This document shows, piece after piece, positions 48,557 to 61,855 of a DNA stretch of 64,000 nucleotides (the stretch's first letter is position 1; every line of letters begins with the position of its first letter). Origin of the DNA: Cyanoderma ruficeps (lineage: Eukaryota > Chordata > Aves > Passeriformes > Timaliidae); the NCBI GenBank assembly GCA_008694505.1, contig VZDJ01000623.1:14038988-14102987 (forward strand), given 5' to 3'. The position numbers were made by a program, and so were the translations under genes. The notes under the pieces are model-generated. The model did no database searches. It saw only the letters and a list, made by a program, of their open reading frames with translations, and had not been told where the DNA came from.

Positions 48557-51157
48557 TATGTTTAAATGTTTCTTTGATATTGCTGATGCATTTATTCAAA
48601 ACAAGGATCCAGCATTCACTCCAGTTTTAGGGTTTTTTTGTAAAAATAATTTTTTTCTTATATGTTATCGTATAAAAATTGCATTTTAAGCATGTATAAG
48701 CAATATGACAACTGTAATCATGTTTTCCTTTAAACAAATAAAATTTTACTTAGATTGGTGATTCATTAATGATCTGAGAGTCCACAGTCTTGAATTCCTA
48801 GAGGTCACACTGTTTAACAAAATGCTAAGCCTGGTGGAAAGTCAGCTCATTACACGTAAATTCATTGATCTGCCATGGCAAGTTGCAGAACAGCTTAGGG
48901 AAGGTTTGTAGGTTGAACTACTGGGTTTCATCCCCTGATCACAGATTTTTCTGCAGTCTGTCTTCCAACCAGCTGTCACACAGCCAGTAGTGTATTGCAG
49001 CAGTTTTTAGACTGTGATAACTTCTGTGTATGGCCACAGATGGGTGATGAATGTTTGCTGGCACAAACTCCAGATGATTATGTATTAAAAAAGATAATGA
49101 TAATTATCAAAGCACTTGGGAGCTCTTCTTTCTCCTTCACTTGCCAGAAGATTGAAGGTAGTTCCTGATCACTATTACTGTGAGGTACCAGGTGGAGAAT
49201 TCTCTCTTCTGTAATTTACAGTTGTTTCTTAGGGGGTTTCTTCATTAAGTCTAATTTAAAATATTATTTCATAGTACTCTGTGTCCTAAAATCCATACTT
49301 CCTCTCACATGTCTGGAATAATGTTACTTACAGCAGGGATCTCTTGAAGCAGGTTAAAACTTAGAATCAGATTAGTGTTTTCTCAGTTATCCATATTGCA
49401 TCATAACATTTTCCTGTGGAAAGCAAGGAATCACTGGTTGAACTACAACAAAGCCCGAACAGCATATCTGCATCGAGATTAACAGCTCTAAAGTCCTTGA
49501 GTAGTATTGCTCAACAGTCTCAGATATTTGGTTCTGAAATAACTGTGAAATGGTTTAATTGACACAAAACATGAGTGTCTTTTGTACATATCCTATGGAT
49601 ATTTCAGTTATGACAGTTACAAATGTATTCCTGTTGAAATTATATTTCTGTTTTGTAACAGTATTCAAAATCTTAAAACATTTGTAAAACATTCATTTTA
49701 ACAAGGATGTAGATTTCAGATTCCAGATCTGTTTCTGAGGTTAAACTTCACCTTATTGAAAATACAAAGGGTAGGATTTGTGTAATTTTTACGTGGAAGT
49801 GAGATATCAAATTTGCTTTGACCATTGATCTTGTTTCCCCTGAGGGCAACATAGGAAATCTTCAACAAGCCAATTCATGTCTATTTCAGTGTGACATAAA
49901 TCAGCCCATATATTAATTAATTGTACAGTTAGATCCTATTCCAAATTTCTCATCTTAGTAAGGAAGACTCTTAGCCCAGCAAGTGAGATATTTGAGAAAA
50001 ATAAATCCTGTGAAAGTTTACTAGTGAATTCAGGGTCGGTGAGTTCAGATAGATTCAAGGGTTTGCCTTTTCCTTTTGCCTATCAAGCTCCTTTCTTCAG
50101 TGTTTCAGAAGTGAAAATGAGGGTCTCAAAAATATCTTGCCTGGGTTGTCTTAGCAAATTTTATTCCTAATTTTAAAGACAGCGTGACCCAAAAGCTGCA
50201 TGTACATCTGATTTCCTTCTTTAATAAATACTAGTTCTAAAGACTAACAATGAGCAATATAATGATGTTTTGACACAGAAATCTATGTCTTTTTGAGTAC
50301 ATTAAAACAATGGCTTAAAAACAAAAGTTCCTTTGGATAACAGTGGAACTGAGTGACTGTCTCACAAACCTGTCAAACACTGCCAGGCATTTTCTTGAAT
50401 TAATTAGAATTCAGACATCACATTTATATTTTTCTTTTATTCTCAGGTAAAGCAGTGGGGAATTTTGCCACTACTCGTTTGAGAGCAGGAACTAACGGTA
50501 TAGTATTGACCCTTTTTTCATGCATTTTTCTAAATATTCTGTTCAAGTTCATTTAAATGAAAAGTCACTGTCAGATCTAATTTTATCAGTTTTATCACCT
50601 CCACTCTTCTTACTCATAACTCCCTAACATAATTTTTTTCACTCACTGATTAAGAAACAAACAAAAACAACCCAAAACCTGAAAACAAACAAACAACCCA
50701 CAAATGAAAAAAAAAAAANCACTAAAAAAAAAAAAACGAGAAAAAAGGAGAAAAATATAGCCAGGTTTGTTTAGATAATGTTATATTCCAAATAAATCTG
50801 ACACTCCTGTTTACAAATAAATGTATCTAGGGAATATTGTTTTACTCAATGAACTCCTTATTAGCATGGAATCTCTTTTCATAACATATGGAATTTTAAA
50901 AAAAATATAAATATTTACATTTAGATCTTACCTAGTTAAATATTGTTAGATAAGGTATTTGAGCTTTACTTTGGCTATCAGTTTAAATTATGTTTCCCAC
51001 ATTGCTTTTCACCAAAGATCATGCTGAGGTATCCATTTTTACTGAAAGATTTATTACAATAGAAAAAATTCAAATGTATCAAGAGCTTAATCTTTTGACT
51101 ACAAATCTATGTTTTGATTGATTATAGCTGTTGGAGAAACGTGTAAAAATTTATTTT

Positions 51158-51182
51158 TGACTTGCTGTGAGACAGCAAGTTA
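51158..51182. repeat. short hairpin
   Basis: ACTTGCTGT and ACAGCAAGT are 9-bp perfect arms around a 3-nt loop (GAG), extended by one G-T and one T-A pair. It is too short for a microRNA precursor. Confidence 0.7.
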
Positions 51183-54106
51183 TTTTTCAATGTGTCATGT
51201 ACACAAATAGAAGAAGTGACAGCGACTTTGAACTCATATGTGCCTTTTTAGTTCAGTTTTTATCTCAGTTGTAGGTGGTCCTGAAAACAGAAAAATGTGA
51301 ATTTTGTCTGTAGTGCTTTTAAATAATTACTCCAACAATAGTTTAATCAATTAACTCAGAACAGAATAATTTTTAAAACATCCAGAAAATGTAGGCTGCC
51401 CAACAATTAGCATTAGTTAGACACTGTATTGCACATTCTGAAATTCACCTGATATCACTTTTACTCTCCATTGTAATGAAAAATGTCTTTTCAGTGAATT
51501 ATTGTGGGAGGACTGTAACAAAATATTATCCATTGGCATTTAGAGGTGTGATTGAGGACTCTGGAACAAAGTTAGGCCCTGAATATATTTGTCTGTTGTC
51601 ATATCTCTACACAGGCTTCTTCAAGCTCCAATTTCAGTTTTATTTACCTTGTTCTTAGACAATGTTTGAAAGCATCAACACTTGACTGAATGCCAGCACA
51701 ATCTTTCAGACAGGAGTCAGTTCACATATTTTTCTTATATTTTGAATATTCCTTTGTGAATCCATCATCATCACTATGATCAGGTTCCATGTTTGACATA
51801 TGCTAAGCCACACTAATGTGCATTATAAACATGTTGTACATTAACCTTAATGGCACTGGGTCTACTGTGCTAACTGATGACATTAGGCAGATGAAGTGCC
51901 AAGATAACATCATTGAAAAGACAACAGGATAACATCTTATTTTAATAGCATTTTAATTGATGCTTCATTATGTAATAGTATTGTGCATAGTGCCCAGTGG
52001 AAGTGTAATGTTCTCTCTAACAAAAGCTATTCAAATTTGCTATTGCAAAGTATGTGTTAAACTGCATTTTCAGCCTCCTGCTGCTGCCATTGGTAGAAAA
52101 GTGGTATTGTGGAGAAGAATCCCAGGTATAATGTCACAAAGTGAGCATTATCTGCTCTGTCTGAAGAGTCAAAAGCTAAAGTCAAAACTGTCCCAGACTT
52201 CAGCATGACAACATTGAATCTACATAATTGCTTTTCTTGAATACTTCATTTTATTCAATGTGACACTTTAAGCTGTCATAAAATGAGTGTGACTCCACGT
52301 ACACCAAATATTAGTGAATTTTACATTTTTCTGCATTTTGTTAAAAGCAAACAAACACAAAAAACCCAAACCATGAGCAGCTGAATTGGTAAAAATCATG
52401 CAATTTTACAATTCTCTCACTCTTTGTTTGTGAAGGGAAAAAGAAAAATACTATTTTGAGAATAAACTCCATTTACGCTATATGTACTGTATGATTTATA
52501 TCAATGTCAGTTGGATTTTTTACTACTAAGAATGGATAAACATAAAATGATGAATAGAAAGTCTATTAAAGTAATCTAATATAGTAGAAATGATGATGAT
52601 AAAATGTATCTGTATCAGTATCATAACCAATGCTCATTTGATTTTATTAAGTACTGAAGTCTGACAAAGTATTTGATGTCATGCGTCAGGCAATGTCAAT
52701 GGGCTTCAACATTAATAGATTCCATGTCCAGAAAAGACCAGAAATTCCTTTGCTCTGATCTCTTTGTTATAGACCATGTTACAAGCACAGTCCCTGCATT
52801 GTGGTCATACTGAATTCCCAAAATTTTTAAATCTTCCAGACTGACAATTATCTTTCCATTAAAGAAAGTGGATAATAGATCATCCAATCTCCTACACTAA
52901 TCGCCCCATAACTGTTAAATGTTAGCATTTTGCTTTTAATATAAATTTGTCTTTAGACTCCTGTCACAGTTTCTGCTGTGGTTTCACCTGTTACATCATG
53001 ATAGGGTGCCTCATCGAACAGATCTAAACCAATTGCTATGTAACTTGTAGAATCTACGTTAAATTTTTTGTCATAGTATCATGAAAAAAACCCCAATAGT
53101 TTAACTTATATTGTTAAATGCAGTTTATAAAATTTGGTGTTAAACTATTTCCAGCTCCTGGCATAATAACACAAATGCATTATGTGTTTCCCTACCATGG
53201 TAGAGAAAATTGTTTCATTTGTATGTTGAACTCTTTGTGATCTTTGCCATGTCTGTTGTATAAGTCATATACTGCTACTAACCATTTATTATTAAAATAT
53301 AGATGTGAATAGTGCAAAAAATCTTAATCCCACTTTTCAAGTGCAGGTAAGGGGGTGACAGAGTCAAGCTAGAGTAGTATTGGTATCTGTTTCTCCTAAA
53401 AAGATTAGGTCAAACAGACAAACACAACAAGCTACATAGGTGCCATACTCCTTTCTAGTACACTATCATACTTTCTACTATGGAATTTCAACACATTTAA
53501 TTTCTAAATAAAAGCTTGTTACTGCATTAAATTAATGAAAAACAAATCGATATAATACTGCTTATAATGACTGCTTTTTTTGTAAATCAACAAATCTTCT
53601 ATTAATTAACCAGTGATTAAAGTCAGCTTGTGAAAATTAATCACAGCCTGGAAAAGTCATTTGTCCTTGTGTGCTTCATTAAGATAGTGTTTGCCCTTCA
53701 GGCAAGAAAGCAGCAAGTAAATGCCAAAGAATGAGCTGATTAAACTAGAGCTGCAGTGAGCTGTTTGCCAGAGACTCGAGTGCCTACAAACATGCCCATG
53801 TCTAACTAAAAAGCTTTCTGTGACTTGCCTGTTGGTTAGGGCATAAAATAGTAAATGAAAATTCCTCTACATCCCCATAACATTTCAATATAATCTATGG
53901 AATAAACAGTTTTCACTGCACAAGACAAAAGTCAGGTATGACTCAAAACGTTGTGAAACTGGAAAGTTATAAAGCGTTCCAAAGGCATGCAGACCATCTG
54001 TCAAAGTAAAATTTCACATAAAAGTGAGCATGTTTTTTAATTTTAATCTAATATCATAACTGAAGAACCTTGATTAAAGTATAAGATGTTGATTTTTGGT
54101 TCATAC

Positions 54107-54125
54107 CTGCAGTAGTCTACTGCAG
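54107..54125. repeat. palindrome with 9-bp arms
   Basis: CTGCAGTAG, a single T, then CTACTGCAG. It is a near-perfect dyad with two PstI-type CTGCAG cores. Confidence 0.85.
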
Positions 54126-54710
54126 CATGTAAATGTTATTGAATATATTTGATTGAGGGAGGCAATCTGAGGGTTATTACATTCAATAGACAGTAGGAGA
54201 CCTAAGGCCCTAAGATCATGGACTACTGCTTTCTGGACGGAGCAGTTCACTTGAACCCTGTCATAAAAAAAAAGAGATAGAAGAAATGCGAGGACTTGCT
54301 AGAAATAACAAAAGAACCTACATCATTTGAAATAGAAATTGTTTTTACTGGAAGCAGTTCTATTTCTCTACCTATTAAGAAACACAAAGATATGCTTAAT
54401 AGTGAATAAGGGACATAGCTTGGTATGGTTTGAACATCTTGAAAATTAATCAGGAAAAAAAAATTGCCCTTCTAGAACACTGACAGAGACTCTGCCCTGT
54501 CCACCAGTTACCACCACCTCCTTTCTCTTATGAAATGATATCAACTATACAGTCATAAATCATATTTAATGAATTCTAATTCAGCCTATATAGAATTGTA
54601 TTCTTTCTCCCTACAGTGTGATTCAACTCCTAAAATTGCCCAGGGATCATGTTAGGTATCTTAGAGGTCATTTCAACAATCTGAGATTCCCTTAATCTCC
54701 TATGCCCCAG

Positions 54711-56318
54711 TGTAGGGTTTTGGTTCTCCAATTTTTCGTTTCTCAGCCAACACAACAAATATTTTGGTGGGTTGAGGGCCCACTAGAATTATTTACTCTT
54801 TTTCTGTTGTGAGATAGGATTAGGAGAAGAGCAAAACAGGCTCAAAACTTAAAGGGTATAAAGAAAACTTTATTAACAAATCTACAAGAAGAGGGGAAAA
54901 AATAATAAGAATCAGAATAAAGCCTTCAAAACACTTTCCCTCTCCCCACAACCTTCTTTCCTTTCTCACTGACAATGTACAGAGATAAAAGTTGAAATTT
55001 AGGTTAATTGACCACCCCTAAAATAGTCTTTCATCAATTCTTTTATGGAGGGGAGTCTCTTTTGCTATGTCATCGAGATTTCTCCACAAGAAAACAGTTC
55101 TCTCATGGCTTCACTTTTCACGAATAGCAGCCACCCAGGAATCTGCATTCGTGAAGACTCTCCCATTTCACGCAGCCTTCCCACAATTGCGTTCATGGGC
55201 CATGTCAAACTTATGGGATACCATTTTAAGGATGAGCTGTTCTTTAAAGCAAAGCTTCTCTTCATCTCTCTCTGAGATTATTTTTATCTATAAGAACAGA
55301 TGTCTTCTTCTCTCCCTGGAGGCAGGTCTTCATCTCATCTCTCTCTCTGTTCAAGCTTCTCATGAGATCATAGCTACTTCAACATTTACTTAATTTAACA
55401 CAAATGCCTTTGCTCATGTCTGCAATTTCAATACTTCATCCCCCACATACTGTTTCCACGGATTAAAGGGGTATTCTGGTATATCACAGTCCATCGCCAT
55501 GGCCTTACAAAAGAATTTCAGCCTAAGACTAAGGCATCTTCTCATTCTCCTCCCATCTAGGGCTCGATTCCTCCTTCACTGACCTTAATGTCCTCATGTT
55601 GTTTCTCTATATGTCTTCACTCTGTCCTTTTCTCTCACTCAGAAAGGAATTAATGTTTTGCAAGTTTCATCTGTGCAATGCAAGAGTTAATCTCTCAAAT
55701 GGGGCCTGCGGAGGTCATGATGGTCGAAGCAATCATGGTGATAGATTCAGGCTGTGCTGGGGCTGTATCAGGATCTCAAGGGCTTTTGCTGCATTCAATT
55801 CTAGCTGCTGGGCCACTCTCCACACGGCTGCAGAGCTGCCCCTGGTCTCAACCACATGATCTCTTGCAGCGCTGGGACAGCCCCCCAGGCAGGATGAGTC
55901 ACTAGTGGCAGCTGGAGCTGTTTAGGGTAGAAGATCCAGCGAAGGCCGTGTTGAGGTGGGGAACCGGCCTGGCAGCCGGATGTTAACAGCCGCCGGGCCC
56001 GGCCTCGGCCCCGACAGGACAGGGCTTGGTGGGCTCCCCAGGAAGGGCCCGGCCCCTCAGCAGGGCCTGTTATCTGTTCCTAGGCCAGAAGAAAAAGGGC
56101 TTTCCCCAGGATTTGGTTGATTTTTAACATGTGTGTTCACAGAGGCATGTCCAGCTTTCTAATGGTTTAACAAGGTGTCAGTATTCAAAACTAGCCACTG
56201 ATTGGTTTTGTCAGGCACAGAGGAAGCTGTTAGCAGCTTCTCTTGGAAATTCACTTCTGTGACTGGCTTTTCCCTCCTCACTTAATATCAGTCAATGCAA
56301 AACCAAAACACTTTCACA
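54711..56318 (-). mobile_element. long minus-strand solo LTR, same type as 12.9 kb
   Basis: The plus strand starts TGTAGGGTTTTGGTT and ends AACCAAAACACTTTCACA, an approximate inverted pair. The minus-strand AATAAAG (plus TTTATT at 54869-54874) is about 160 bp from the 3' end. GAGATAGGATTAGGAGAAGAG near 54811 parallels GAGATAGGATTTGGGGAGAAA in the LTR at 12876. The far (U3) end is GC- and CpG-rich at about 55690-56100. The minus strand near 56200 shows a CCAAT word. No target duplication could be read. ORFs at 55045-55905 on both strands are shadows. The middle 55.1-55.7 kb may include an inserted segment. Confidence 0.6.
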
Positions 56319-56780
56319 GTGTGCCATGGCATTTTCATGCCCTCCTTTAACCTAACGTGTTTATTTTCCTCTCCCTGGACTACAGCTGTTACTGGTCACT
56401 CTCTTATTGTGTTTCCACTCCCTTTTCCATGTTCTGAGATTCACATATGAGGCTCCACACAGGTGATTCACACAGGTCTGACCTGTCCTACTGCTGATGG
56501 TGGTCTGAATTTATTTATAATGATTAATTGAAATAAATAGAACAAAACAAGGCCTTTTGAGCTCTTTGATTTTCTCTCAAGAGGAATACTAGCAGAATGT
56601 GTCTCCTAGGCATATTGTCTACTGTAACTAAAATTGCAAAAAATTTAGCATTTTTTGATATTTCTGTTCAGCATTCAAATTCAACATTAATCTGCTTGAA
56701 AGATTAAAAAGTTACTAGTGACAACACAAATATGTATTTCTGCATAAGCTTCATTTCCACAAGGAGTAAGCTAAAATGAC

Positions 56781-57198
56781 TAGAGCACAAACCTTATGAG
56801 GAGAGGTTGAAAAAGCTGAAGTTGTTTTGCCTGGAGAAAAGGAACCTCAGACATTATTGCCTTCCTACCTGAAAGAAGGTTGTAGCAAAATGAGGATTAG
56901 GGTCTTCTCCCAGATAAACAAGTGACAGAGCAAGGGAAATCCCCACAAGTTGCACCAGGAGAGGTTTAGATTGGAAATGAGGAAACATTTCCTCACTGAA
57001 AAGGTGTTCAAGCATTGTGAGAGCCTGCAGGGAAGTGGTCAATCACCACCAGGACAGCAGGTAAATGGAAATCACCAAGCCATCATAAAACATGTAGATG
57101 TGCTACTTAGAGACGAAGTGGTCAACATGATTCTCAGTTAATGGCTGGACTCAATCTTGTAAGTCTTTTCCACCTAAGCAATTCTATGATTCCATTCT
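56781..57198 (+). mobile_element. CR1 LINE 3' end, 5'-truncated
   Basis: The plus strand reads GAGCACAAACCTTATGAGGA, TTGCCTGGAGAAAAGGAACC, then CACCAGGAGAGGTTTAGATT and GTAGATGTGCTACTTAGAGA. It ends TCTTTTCCACCTAAGCAATTC, TATGATTCCATTCT. This is the standard CR1 ORF2 C-terminus and 3' untranslated order, with several small indels. It is a dead copy. Confidence 0.93.
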
Positions 57199-60100
57199 AA
57201 AAACACAGGAAAGGAAAAAATGTTTCCTAACTTTGTTGTTAGAACTGGGATGAACAGTGGAGACTCCAGGAAACCAGGGAAGTTAGGACAGCCCCTGTGT
57301 ATAAGAGCAGAGTTAGGACACAGGTGACTCACTAAGCAAGTACACTGTGATGTCTAATAAATTCAATCTGCATGGGATCATGATATGGATGCATTTCTCT
57401 GCTGAGGATAATGTTGCAACTATTCAAAAGTTTTAAATGGCTTCTGAGCATTTATTCCTGTATTATATAAAAGCAAGTCTGGATATCAAAGTCTCAGACA
57501 AATAATGTTAATCATAATTTGAGAAGTAGCCCTAGAAGCAGATTTGAAAAAGTATATTTACTCAAAGTCTGGTCAACACATTCCATGTTTCCCAAACACA
57601 CTGAAATTAAGGAACAGAGGCAGTCTTCTAACTGTCAACTCCAAGTACTCAGAATCCAAGTATGTCATTTGCTCTTACAGCTTTATCTTCTTTGCTGAAC
57701 ACTTGATAAGCTCTTTGCTATGTATTTTAAATTCCAATATAGAGAACTTGTTTAAATATTAATTTCTCTGTGTATGCATATGAGTTAAACTGACCCAAAG
57801 GCTATGGAGTGGTGTCAGACTCCATAAATTAGGAACAATAAATTCTATTGCATATGGCATGATTTGAGGCTGAGACCAAGAGTACTGGATGATTAAACAC
57901 ACAACTGTATCATTGAATTGTTGTGGTAAATAGTAAATAACATTTTTGCAGTCCATATTTTTGAATGATAGATATAATAGAAATATGGGGAATAGTGCTG
58001 GCATAATCATGTGGCATCTTTCCCAATTTTTAGTGTTTTCTATAAATCTGCTTATTATCCTTCAGTATAGAAATTGTGACTGAAGTTTTCAATTTCTTCT
58101 TTAATCCCAAATTAAAGTTGCAAAGAAACTATTTTTCTACCCCAATAGGAGGACGAGGAACTACCATGGCATTGGAACAATATGACTTTAAATAATTTTG
58201 GCATTTGTTACTTTTGGAAAAGTAGCAACAAAAAATATGCAATGTGATCAATTTTGTATAAATCTCAAACACCAAAGATACCTGAATGCTCACTTTTTAA
58301 AAGATAAATCTAAAGAAATGCAAGGGAAAATAAATAGCAAAACCTAGGTTGAAGATTTTTCATTGTAGGGATGAATGACATATTAAACATTCCTTTAAAC
58401 ATTTTAAAAGTTTATCAAAATTATCAGACTCTGAGGTGCTATTTAATTATTAAAAATAAATTGTATTCTTTATTTCCATTTTGTAAAATAACTAAGTTTT
58501 AAATTTTCTATTTAATCCCTGAAGGTAAAAAAAAAAAAGCGTGTTCTAATTGAATAATTAATTGTTTAATGAATTTCAGCTTTAAACAGTGACTTCTTCA
58601 CTTTTCCATTCACCTGCTCAGAGAAAGCAAGAGAACAAAGAGGACTGACTAATTTTTTGTTATGACATTGTATTATTTATTATGCTTTCCAATCAATTTT
58701 TATACAATTTAGATTCTTTAATATTTAAGTCAATTATTACTTCTGCATTTTTATTTTAATTTATTAGCTTTAATAAAATCTCACTCCAAGATTTCAAGTT
58801 TACAAAATGCCACCACAGCCTCCAAATCCCACTGAAACTTAAAGGACTGTCCCAAGGAGTAGGTGTTACCCTGCACAGATACATTGAATAATTAGGATTG
58901 GGATATTATCTGAGATTTAAATGGCAGGAAAAGATTATTTGCTTGATGCTAGATTTACCAATCAATTCAGAAAGAGTTGAAATCACAAATGAATAAAATG
59001 TTACCATGAGAAGGACAGAGACAATCTGCCCCCATCCTTCCTTTGCATGAAAATAAAAGCATGGGAGACAACAGGAAAGAAAAAGCCTAATAAAAAAAGG
59101 CTGGGAGAGATATCTTCTCTTCTTCCCTCTTTACACTGTTACCATGGGGTTTTTTTCTGATTGATGGATTCAATCTCTGGTGGGTTAGTAGGGTCCAGCA
59201 CTGTCCTTGTAGCTGTCTTTCCCATCTGTCACCTTTTACAAGCACACTGCTATACTAATAAGTTTTTATGCCTACAGGGTTGCTTTGGCTTCAGTAAAGC
59301 AGTGCTTATTTAATAATAGATCATGGATTGTAGATAATTTAATAATGGGAATGATCCAAAGATGCACAGACATAACTATGGGACCAGTGGGGTACTTATA
59401 AAGGAAAATTATTTCAAGTGGATAAAAGGCAATGGGGATAGCCAGGAATCCTTTACATCATGATGTAGTGAATGAAACAATCACTTAAAACCTTGGGGGA
59501 TACCGAGGAACACTTGACAGATCAAAAGGACTTGTGAATGCTGGAGTTCTTAATGTTTATTTTTTGTTGTTCATGACCTTGAGTTTTTCACTTTTGTTTT
59601 TTGTCTTTGTTAAAGTATAACGAATCTATTTTATATTGAAGGGAAAAAAAGAAAGCTGTTTTCAGCTATATCAGGAAAATGCAGTCAAAAATGACTCAGT
59701 CATCCAATGCCTAATGCATCAAGCCACTGATGGTAATAGAGATTCTGTAAGAGATAGGACATATGACACACTATGCTATTCATAGTTTGATTTTAACCTA
59801 TAAACTGAAAACTCTGAAATGGTAATGATTTGCCAAATGATGTCTCAAATAAACCACTTCATTCAAAGAGAAAGAGCCACAGAGAATAATAAAGCCGTAA
59901 GTTCAGGCGATAGGGTAGACTTTCAGATTGCAGATTAACAACTGCTTCTAAAGCAAACAAACACATAAATAACCATAGACAACAGCTGGTCAAAGGCGAG
60001 AAAGAAGAGGAGAGCAGGAGAGTCTTGGAGTTTGTAGAAACTTCATACATTTATCCTGACATAACATGATTTCAACCTTCTTCAGGAGTTTCTACACTAA

Positions 60101-60710
60101 AAAAGCTTTTGCTTAGTAAGGACACACTAAAATATTTTAAAAAATTAACAAAATCCTTCCAAAATATTCAATTTTTACAGGAATTAATCACAAAGTTTTA
60201 GTTATAATTCTGATATTACTAAAAAACTTTACCAAAACTTCAGAGGACCTATAAAGAAAACAAAGCAACTGTCAATGTACCCGAAAAATAAATTGTATGG
60301 AATTTCAAATGCTCTTACTGTTTAGCCAAGATTTATTGTAGTAAGTAAAAATAGATACTATTTTTTAATATTTTTTGTTAGAGAGTGTAACAAATTATTA
60401 AATGAAGTTGAGAAGGCAGAAGGTAAGTATCTATCCATCTTCTTCTTCTCCTCATTTTCTGCAATTTCAGAATATTTTAAATGCCTTTGTGACAGGTGAG
60501 AAGGAGAAAACCAGGTTTGAGAAATCATCAGAGTCAGCAGAACCTGCAACACACATATGCACCATGAGAAAGTGGTGAATTCCGATGTGGGTCCCCTCTG
60601 TACCTGTGAGAGTTCTGAGGGGACCCATCTGTCAACCTGACTTACTACCCTGGGGTATTTTTTTCTTGCTAGGGGCTCAGACCTGGGACGTCCCCTTTCA
60701 TAAACTTGCA
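57199..60710. other. AT-rich non-coding sequence
   Basis: No gene or mobile element is recognised. ORFs are short. A-runs near 58530 and 59643 are the only simple repeats of note. Confidence 0.65.
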
Positions 60711-61340
60711 AATCATAGAATGTTTTGTATTAGAAGGGACCTCGAAGATCATCTAGTTCCAACTCTCCTGCCATGGGCAGGGACACCTTTCAATAGACCA
60801 GGTTTCTCAAAGCCCCATCCAGTTGGGTCTTGAATACTTCCAGGGATGGAACATCCACAACTTCTCCGGGGAACCCATTCCAGTGCCTCACCAACCTTGT
60901 AGTGAAGAATTTCTTCCTGTTATATAATCTAAAACTACTCTCTTTCAGTTTGAAGACATTTCCCTTTGTCCTGTAACTCCATACTCTTTTTAATAATCTC
61001 TATCTTTCTTGTAGGTTCCATTCAGGTACTGGCAGACCACAATAACATATTTCTGGAGCCTGCTATTCTGCAAGATGAGCAGCTTCAACTCAGGCTGTCT
61101 TCATGGGAGACATGCTTCAGCCCTTTGATCATCTTCCTGGCCCTTCTCTGAAGTTACCTAAACAGGTCCATATCCTTATTATGTTGGGGACTTCAGACCT
61201 GGATTCAGCACTCCAGGTGGAGCCTGATGAGAGTAGAGGGGGAGAATCACCTCCCTCACCCTACTGTCCTTATTTTTTTTGATGCAGCCCTGGATATATT
61301 TGGCTTTTTGGGTTGCAAGTACCTTGCTGCCTTTACTTTC
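60711..61340 (-). mobile_element. CR1 LINE copy, minus strand
   Basis: The plus strand opens AATCATAGAATGTTTTGTAT, the reverse complement of the CR1 tail, followed by AGAAGGGACCTCGAAGATCA, TCTAGTTCCAACTCTCCTGC and CATGGGCAGGGACACCTTTC. It continues back through the 3' untranslated region into the ORF2 C-terminal part, where GGCCCTTCTC near 61140 and the GATGCAGCC word near 61282 match the usual RT-end region. It is about 630 bp, 5'-truncated, with many stops. Confidence 0.93.
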
Positions 61341-61855
61341 GTGACTAAAGTGTAAGGAAAGAGGATAGTGAAAATAAAGGCAATTTTCTGATTATGTCAA
61401 TAGTTATTTCATTGCAGTATAAAGTATGTGTTTACTGTATAGTTACCTGAAAGTTGCACTTTATTTTTTATCAAATCTTACAACTTATTCAGGACCTGTA
61501 CTTGTTGCAGTATGGCATTAATCCTGTCATGTACTCTTATATGTCAAAGACAGCAAGAGGTAATCAAAGAGAATGAGTTTGACACCTGTAAAGGAGTTGT
61601 GAAAGTGGGAGAAAATCTCTAACATGCAGCAGGATGAGACTGCAAGTACAACCTGTATATTGGATAAGCTGACATCTTCCTATGGGCAAGAATTGACCCT
61701 GAATGTACAAGTTTATCAGGAATCATTTCTAACTAAAGGACAGAAATTATTTCAAAGAGACAAGAGTGGAATATGGATTCTTTCACGTGAAAAAGTGATG
61801 TCTCTGACAGTAACTGCTGTCTAAATCATTATATAATTGAAATGTTAAAGTGATA
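61341..61855. other. short non-coding spacer
   Basis: Lies between a CR1 and an LTR. A 66-codon ORF (61624-61824) is the only open frame; it has no recognisable domain and is probably chance. Confidence 0.6.

Larger units (their letters stand above)
48557..54706. other. AT-rich non-coding sequence, candidate conserved stretches
   Basis: No gene, LTR or CR1 is seen over about 6 kb. One N lies at 50719 in an A run. Subregions 51780-52210 and 53560-53930 have lower AT bias and many TAAT-core words (TTTTAATTGATG, TTAATTAACC). This makes them candidates for conserved regulatory DNA, an inference only. Confidence 0.5.

Noticed and set aside
55560..55575. GGCTCGATTCC resembling a tRNA B box
   Set aside because: No matching A box, anticodon arm or cloverleaf could be built around it, and it lies inside an LTR.
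61624..61824. 66-codon ORF between a CR1 and an LTR
   Set aside because: No recognisable motif, it is short, and it lies in a spacer between mobile elements.
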